This document shows positions 6,672 through 10,321 of a DNA stretch of 10,321 bases, one piece after another. The stretch is from assembly GCA_016932145.1 (NCBI GenBank), contig JAFGDI010000315.1, positions 1-10,321 on the forward strand, given 5' to 3'. Position 1 is the first letter of the stretch, and every line of letters begins with the position of its first letter. The DNA comes from Sedimentisphaerales bacterium (lineage in GTDB: Bacteria; Planctomycetota; Phycisphaerae; Sedimentisphaerales; SM23-30). The position numbers were made by a program, and so were the translations under genes. The notes under the pieces are model-generated. The model did not search any database, had not been told where the DNA came from, and worked only from the letters and a program-made list of their open reading frames with translations.

Positions 6672-7091
6672 TCAGCCAATGTGACGACGCTTTACAAATC
6701 TGCATTTGACGGGCATCTTATGGGCTACTCTGAGTAATGCCATCTTTGCAGCATCTTCAGATACGCCACCAATCTCATACAGAACTGTTCCTGGTTTGAC
6801 GGTGGCCACCCAGGCTTCAATTTCACCCTTTCCCTTACCCATACGAACTTCAAGCGGTTTGCTTGTGATTGAACGATGGGGGAATACTCTTATATATATC
6901 TTACCCTCGCGACGCAGAAAATGATTCGCTGCAACACGACCGGATTCAATAGTCTTAGCTGTTATGAGTGCAGGCTCAAGGCTCTGTAAGCCGAAATCGC
7001 CATAGGCTACATAATTTCCGCGGGTAGCATTGCCTTTAATTTTACCACGCTGAAATTTACGAAATTTAACTCTTTTTGGCATCATTGCCAT
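6672..7091 (-). CDS. rplP: 50S ribosomal protein L16
   Basis: L16 lies beside the A site and helps to position tRNA on the 50S subunit. The 139-residue protein has MPKRVKFRKFQRGK at 4-17, GDFGLQSLEPALITAKTIES at 32-51, the KIYIRVFPHRSITSKPLEVRMGKGKGEIEAWVA block, and the end FVKRRHIG. It opens MAMMPKRVK. Three Mets (residues 1, 3 and 4) could be starts. AGAGGA lies 8 nt before the first, which is therefore preferred. The gene ends in TGA, unlike most of its neighbours, which end in TAA. Confidence 0.97.
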   Translation of the reverse strand: MAMMPKRVKFRKFQRGKIKGNATRGNYVAYGDFGLQSLEPALITAKTIESGRVAANHFLRREGKIYIRVFPHRSITSKPLEVRMGKGKGEIEAWVATVKPGTVLYEIGGVSEDAAKMALLRVAHKMPVKCRFVKRRHIG

Positions 7092-7129
7092 GACTAAAAT
7101 CCTCTTTCTAAAATCTTAGTTTACTTGTC

Positions 7130-7822
7130 TTAGTTACCGCGTCTGCCGCGACCACGATTTGCCGGAGCCTTTGGCTGAATTTCTTCGCCAAACTTACCCA
7201 GGTAAACCCATACCTTGATACCAATTATACCATAGGTACATCTGGCCAGACTAAGTGCGTAATCTACATTAGCATCGAGAGTCTGAAGGGGAATTGATCC
7301 CAGGATCTGAGCTTCACTACGAGCCAGCTCAGCTCCACCTAAACGGCCAGAACAAATAATCTTAACACCCTTAGCTCCTGAAGCCATCGCTGTTTCACAT
7401 GACTGCTTCATTACGCGACGGAAAGCAGCCCGGCGTTTGAGCTGTTCAGCTATTCCTTCGCCTATCAGCTGAGCGTTGAGTTCTGGGTTCTTGATCTCAA
7501 CTACATTTAAGGTAACCTTACGATTAATCAGGTCCTCTACTGCTTCACGCAGCTTCTCGATCTCGGCACCCTTAGGACCAATTACGATTCCAGGACGAGA
7601 TGTGTGCAGAGTCAGCCTTACATCATCACGAGTTCTTTCTATCTCAACTTTAGCCAATGCACCGTAAGGCTGGCTGCGATTGAGTCTGTCATCAAGAAAC
7701 TTACGAATCTTCTGATCTTCTACCAGGCAAGTACCGTATGCCTGCTTGGGAGCAAACCAGCGGCTCTGCCATCCAAGTGTTATGCCTGTTCTAAAACCTA
7801 TTGGCGATACTTTCTGACCCAT
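7130..7822 (-). CDS. rpsC: 30S ribosomal protein S3
   Basis: S3 forms part of the mRNA entry channel and has helicase-related function there with S4 and S5. The 230-residue protein starts MGQKVSPIGFRTGITLGWQS, has the type II KH domain with the GPKG loop at 82-85 (RPGIVIGPKGAEIEKL), and the S3 C-terminal domain with GVKIICSGRLGGAELARSE and YGIIGIKVWVYLGK. The tail ANRGRGRRGN is short and basic. GAGGT, 8 nt before the ATG, is one of the stronger ribosome sites in the window. The gene follows rplV by 30 nt. Confidence 0.98.
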   Translation of the reverse strand: MGQKVSPIGFRTGITLGWQSRWFAPKQAYGTCLVEDQKIRKFLDDRLNRSQPYGALAKVEIERTRDDVRLTLHTSRPGIVIGPKGAEIEKLREAVEDLINRKVTLNVVEIKNPELNAQLIGEGIAEQLKRRAAFRRVMKQSCETAMASGAKGVKIICSGRLGGAELARSEAQILGSIPLQTLDANVDYALSLARCTYGIIGIKVWVYLGKFGEEIQPKAPANRGRGRRGN

Positions 7823-7852
7823 TAAATCTTACCTCAAAATCCGCTTAGGCGG

Positions 7853-8428
7853 TTAATTATTATTATCAATATTCACACTTACATGAATATGGCTTGCTAA
7901 CCTTATGAACGATACGGCACGGCCTCTGTCTTTCGGACGCCAACGCTTTGTACCACGACGAGGACCTGCACCATCAACCCTTGATTCTGAAACATAGAGG
8001 GTAGTGATATCTACATCCTGCTCGTCAGCATTAGCTATGGCGCTTTGCAATACCTGTCTTACATATACTGCTGCACGCTTATTTGTGAACTTGAGCAGAT
8101 CAAGGGCATCCTGGACATTGCGATCACGAATCAGATCAGCTACCAGGCGAACCTTACGAGGTGCCATGGGGCAGAACTTATGACTGGCAGCCCAGGTCTG
8201 TATCTCCTGTACACCTACTTTGAGGGCACTGGCTATCTTCCTGATATCTTCTGTCTTGGGACGAGTGGCATATAAGCCATTTTCCCAGTTCTTTATATTA
8301 CCCAGACATCTCTTGAACTCTAAAGCCTTCAATTCTGGTTTTACAGGGTTGGCGATGGCTCTGGCGAGGTCATCGACATTCATTCCTGCATTTTCACGAC
8401 AATTTCTAAGTTTTTCACCGTTTAACAT
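7853..8428 (-). CDS. rplV: 50S ribosomal protein L22 with N-terminal XRE-like helix-turn-helix domain
   Basis: L22 binds all 23S rRNA domains. Its body sits at the tunnel exit and its hairpin lines the tunnel. The 191 residues are far more than the usual 110-120. Residues about 83-191 are a full L22: HKFCPMAPRKVRLVADLIRD, LLKFTNKRAAVYVRQVLQSAIANADEQ, then the hairpin VDGAGPRRGTKRWRPKDRGRA (151-171) and SHIHVSV. Residues 1-80 look like an XRE/Cro-type helix-turn-helix: GEKLRNCRENAGMNVDDLARAI (4-25), then about 13 extra residues, IKNWENG (45-51), and KTEDIRKIASALKVGVQEIQTW (58-79). The fusion is in one continuous frame. AGGA 10 nt before the ATG at 8428 supports this start, while the internal ATG at 8167 has no ribosome site. 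Only 33 nt separate it from rpsS. The role of the extra domain is unknown. It could be an rRNA- or surface-binding element, or an autoregulatory domain. Confidence 0.95.
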   Translation of the reverse strand: MLNGEKLRNCRENAGMNVDDLARAIANPVKPELKALEFKRCLGNIKNWENGLYATRPKTEDIRKIASALKVGVQEIQTWAASHKFCPMAPRKVRLVADLIRDRNVQDALDLLKFTNKRAAVYVRQVLQSAIANADEQDVDITTLYVSESRVDGAGPRRGTKRWRPKDRGRAVSFIRLASHIHVSVNIDNNN

Positions 8429-8438
8429 TCAGATTAAT

Positions 8439-8442
8439 TCCT
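8439..8442 (-). promoter_or_regulatory. Shine-Dalgarno site fixing the long rplV start
   Basis: AGGA on the minus strand (within TATAGGAATTAATCTGA-ATG) lies 10 nt before the ATG at 8428. It supports translation from the start of the helix-turn-helix domain rather than from inside the gene. Confidence 0.7.
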
Positions 8443-8461
8443 ATATATTTATGTTAAACCT

Positions 8462-8734
8462 TTATTTCTTCTTCTTATCAGCGGCATGGCCACGATAATT
8501 ACGGGTTGGCGAAAATTCGCCCAGCTTGTGACCTACCATATCTTCAGTCACATATACCTTATGGAACATTTTACCGTTATGTACCATAAAGGTAACCCCT
8601 ACAAACTCAGGCACTATTGTAGAGCGACGAGCCCAGGTTTTGATTGCATCTTTTTTGCCGGTTTCTTCCAGCTTCATTACCTTCTTGTAGAGTTTTTCAT
8701 CAACAAAAGGGCCTTTTTTAAGTGAACGAGACAT
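8462..8734 (-). CDS. rpsS: 30S ribosomal protein S19
   Basis: S19 lies in the 30S head, forms a complex with S13 and touches the A- and P-site region. The 90-residue protein is highly conserved: MSRSLKKGPFVDEKLYKKV, KTWARRSTIVPEFVGVTFMVHNGKMFHKVYVTEDMVGHKLGEFSPTRNYRGHA, and a Lys-rich tail. AAAGGA lies 7 nt before the ATG. It follows rplB by 40 nt and precedes rplV, as is standard. Confidence 0.98.
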   Translation of the reverse strand: MSRSLKKGPFVDEKLYKKVMKLEETGKKDAIKTWARRSTIVPEFVGVTFMVHNGKMFHKVYVTEDMVGHKLGEFSPTRNYRGHAADKKKK

Positions 8735-8774
8735 AGCCGATTCCTTTTAACAATATTATGCGATCTTAGCCGCT

Positions 8775-9626
8775 TTACAGCACCAACTGACCGTAATGTT
8801 TACTCTTTCTTCTACGAATGATATGCTTATTACTGACCTTGCGTTTGGCACGGGTTTTTCCACCTTTAGCCAACAAGCCGGTAGGCGAACAGGGGTGACG
8901 ACCTCCATTGCTTCTACCCTCACCACCACCCATTGGGTGATCTACAGGGTTCATTGCCTTACCGCGAACATGTGGCTTGCGACCCATGTGACGCTTACGA
9001 CCAGCTTTACCTATTACTACTAACTGATGCTCTGGATTACCTATCTGACCAATAGTAGCCCGGCAATCAGAACGAACCATTCTCATTTCTCCGCTGGGCA
9101 TGATCAAAGTAACATACTTTTCTTCTTTACCAGCGATCTTGGCAACAGAACCGGCAGAACGAACCAACCTGCCACCCTGGCCTGGATTAAGTTCAACATT
9201 GTGAACATCCATACCGTTAGGTATATTCTTTAATGGCATACAGTTACCAACTTTTGGCTCAACTCTGTCGCCTGATTCAAGTTCTTCACCGACCTTGAGG
9301 CCCAGAGGTGCCAGAATGTAGCTCTTGGTATCATCTGCATACTGAAGCAGAGCAATATGACAAGTACGGTTTGGATCGTACTCTATAGCAACTACCTTGG
9401 CTACTACATTGTCTTTAAGACGCTTGAAGTCAACCATACGATAAATACGACGAGCGCCACCGCCACGGAAGCGAACTGTAGTCTTACCGCTGTGGTTACG
9501 ACCACCATGCTTCTTGATACGCTTTACCAGTGTCTTTTCGGGGCTGGTCTTGGTTATTTCGGCGTAATCATTTACCGAAGCATTTCTTCTACCAGCACTG
9601 GTAGGTTTATAAACGCGAATACCCAT
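8775..9626 (-). CDS. rplB: 50S ribosomal protein L2
   Basis: L2 is a primary 23S binder needed for subunit joining and peptidyl-transferase activity. The 283-residue protein has the N-terminal basic region (KKHGGRNHSGKTTVRFRGGGARR, 38-60), the OB-fold and SH3-like domains (VDFKRLKD, IEYDPNRTCHIALLQYADDTKSYILAP, NIPNGMDVHNVELNPGQGGRLVRSAG), and the C-terminal loop AMNPVDHPMGGGEGR (224-238). His230 matches the functionally essential His of E. coli L2 (called His229 in mature numbering). Two residues on, E. coli has a second His where this protein has Met232. Also GGRHPCSPTG lacks the usual Trp of the PWG motif. AAGGA lies 8 nt before the ATG. The gene looks complete and otherwise normal. Confidence 0.98.
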   Translation of the reverse strand: MGIRVYKPTSAGRRNASVNDYAEITKTSPEKTLVKRIKKHGGRNHSGKTTVRFRGGGARRIYRMVDFKRLKDNVVAKVVAIEYDPNRTCHIALLQYADDTKSYILAPLGLKVGEELESGDRVEPKVGNCMPLKNIPNGMDVHNVELNPGQGGRLVRSAGSVAKIAGKEEKYVTLIMPSGEMRMVRSDCRATIGQIGNPEHQLVVIGKAGRKRHMGRKPHVRGKAMNPVDHPMGGGEGRSNGGRHPCSPTGLLAKGGKTRAKRKVSNKHIIRRRKSKHYGQLVL

Positions 9627-9648
9627 TTATACTTTCCTTAATTACTGT

Positions 9649-9674
9649 GTGAACCCAACCCATAAAGGGCCCAC
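9649..9674 (-). other. Possible mRNA hairpin between rplW and rplB
   Basis: In the 64-nt gap between L23 and L2, the longest in the window, the transcript reads GUGGGCCC, a 10-nt loop, then GGGUUCAC. These arms can form an 8-bp stem with two G-U pairs. An alternative 5-bp stem uses the nearer GGGUU. No U-run follows, so it is not a Rho-independent terminator. It ends 14 nt before the AAGGA ribosome site of rplB, so an effect on L2 translation or on transcript processing is possible but unproven. Confidence 0.35.
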
Positions 9675-9690
9675 TACTTAACTTACTATA

Positions 9691-9969
9691 TTAAAACAGA
9701 TCTATTACATTATCTGCTTCAAGAACAACAATAGCTCTTTTCCAACTGGGCTTATGACCCTGTGTATAGCCGCGACGACAAGGCTTGCCTTTGCGGATCA
9801 TTGTTCTTACATCTTTAACCTTTACGCCGTAAATCTCTTCGATTGCTGCCTTGATATCTATCTTGCTGGCAGCCTTATCTACTTCAAAAGGATAAGCATT
9901 AGCAAATGTCTGCTGGTTTGTTCCTTTTTCGGTGATTAACGGTCTTACTATTACCTGATACTTATCCAC
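9691..9969 (-). CDS. rplW: 50S ribosomal protein L23
   Basis: L23 lies at the tunnel exit and is the docking site of trigger factor and signal recognition particle. The 92 residues begin MDKYQVIVRPLITEKGTNQQ, with the conserved R-P-x-I-T-E-K, followed by YPFEVDKAASKIDIKAAIEEIYGVKVKDVRT and the basic KGKPCRRGYTQGHKPSWKRAIVVL. The start is GTG, with GAGGT 8 nt upstream, a strong site. The gene is 35 nt after rplD. Length is normal for a bacterial L23. Confidence 0.97.
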   Translation of the reverse strand: MDKYQVIVRPLITEKGTNQQTFANAYPFEVDKAASKIDIKAAIEEIYGVKVKDVRTMIRKGKPCRRGYTQGHKPSWKRAIVVLEADNVIDLF

Positions 9970-10004
9970 TTTTATTAACCTCTGTTTAACAGGTTATTAT
10001 TACT

Positions 10005-10321
10005 TCAGTTTGACGCACTTACCAGACATTCCAGCGACTTCTTGGTCAGCAACAGCTTACGCTTGTTGCAGATATCGCCGGCGTTGAGCTGATCTACTTC
10101 CAGGATCTCCATTGTCGGTATGTTTCTTACTGACTTATATACATTGAGATTATGATCTTCAACTGCGATCAGGCAACTGCGAGTGATGTTCAGATTCTTC
10201 AGGATCGCAACAAACTCTTTGGTCTTTGGAGCTGCGAATTCCAGCTTATCTATCACCATGACATCATTTGTCTTGAGCTTTGACAGTATTGCACTGTTGC
10301 GGGCCAGACGACGCTGCTTCT
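10005..10321 (-). CDS. rplD: 50S ribosomal protein L4, C-terminal fragment (cut by window edge)
   Basis: L4 binds 23S rRNA near the tunnel and in E. coli also represses its own operon. Only the last 104 codons are inside the window. The frame is open to the edge. The visible part begins KQRRLARNSAILSKLK and continues MVIDKLEFAAPKTKEFVAIL, SCLIAVEDHNLNVYKSVRNI and the end LNAGDICNKRKLLLTKKSLECL, the usual C-terminal half of L4 (compare the family pattern P-K-T-K-E, then S-x-R-N-x-P, then L-L-T-K-x-x-L-E-x-L). The Met at 10259 is internal, not the start. The gene ends in TGA, 35 nt before rplW. The tunnel-lining loop lies outside the window. Confidence 0.96.
   Translation of the reverse strand, partial: KQRRLARNSAILSKLKTNDVMVIDKLEFAAPKTKEFVAILKNLNITRSCLIAVEDHNLNVYKSVRNIPTMEILEVDQLNAGDICNKRKLLLTKKSLECLVSASN

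Noticed and set aside
7841..7852. CCGC-CTAA-GCGG hairpin right after the rplV stop codon, as a terminator
   Set aside because: The stem is only 4 bp and is followed by ATTTTG rather than a real U-run. The next gene, rpsC, has a strong ribosome site just downstream, so termination here is unlikely.
8165..8167. Internal ATG in rplV as the true L22 start, leaving the HTH as a separate gene
   Set aside because: No Shine-Dalgarno sequence precedes it (AAGTTCTGCCCC), there is no stop codon between the two parts, and starting there would remove the first strand of L22.
8220..8498. Plus-strand frame of 92 codons opposite the L22 extension and the end of rpsS
   Set aside because: I considered whether the region is an independent antisense gene. 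The minus-strand frame has a ribosome site, is continuous with L22 and has recognisable HTH features, so the plus-strand frame is a by-product.
1..10321. A hidden defence, mobile or novel multi-gene system
   Set aside because: Every stretch is accounted for by conserved S10-spc genes in standard order with short gaps. No foreign genes, repeats of array type, integrase signatures or tRNA-like sequences were seen. The only novelty candidates are changes within the ribosomal genes.

Overview
This window is an unbroken stretch of the bacterial S10-spc ribosomal-protein operon, all of it on the minus strand. Read in transcription order (from high to low coordinates) it holds: the C-terminal part of rplD (L4), rplW (L23), rplB (L2), rpsS (S19), rplV (L22), rpsC (S3), rplP (L16), rpmC (L29), rpsQ (S17), rplN (L14), rplX (L24), rplE (L5), rpsN/rpsZ (zinc-type S14), rpsH (S8), rplF (L6), rplR (L18), rpsE (S5), rplO (L15), secY, adk, and the first 40 codons of map. 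Every gap between genes is between 1 and 64 nt. I see no convincing promoter, Rho-independent terminator, tRNA, mobile element or CRISPR array, and no gene-free stretch longer than 64 nt.

The proteins are clearly bacterial. Nearly all genes have a recognisable Shine-Dalgarno sequence 5-11 nt before the start, which argues against Bacteroidota. The DNA is of moderate to low G+C. The gene for L30 (rpmD), which in many bacteria lies between rpsE and rplO, is absent: only 14 nt separate those two genes. The missing L30, the S3, L2 and L15 sequence style (for example MGQKVSPIGFRTGI in S3 and DHPMGGGEGR in L2), the extended L14 loop and the extended L22 together suggest Planctomycetota, perhaps a Phycisphaerae-like lineage. 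That assignment is an inference from memory and has not been tested by search.

The genes work together as one transcription unit for ribosome assembly. The first half encodes 23S/16S binders of the S10 operon (L4, L23, L2, S19, L22, S3, L16, L29, S17). The second half is the spc operon (L14 to L15), ending with the translocon channel SecY, adenylate kinase and methionine aminopeptidase. The last three link ribosome production with export, nucleotide balance and removal of the initiator Met. Very tight junctions (rplN-rplX 1 nt, secY-adk 2 nt, adk-map 6 nt) point to translational coupling.

The main unusual feature is rplV. Its product carries an N-terminal domain of about 80 residues that looks like an XRE/Cro-type helix-turn-helix, fused in frame to an otherwise complete L22. 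Smaller oddities are a longer L22 exit-tunnel hairpin, a basic insertion in L14, a His-to-Met change beside the essential His of L2, a CX3C second zinc pair in adenylate kinase, a 14-bp tandem duplication over the rplR start, and a possible hairpin between rplW and rplB.
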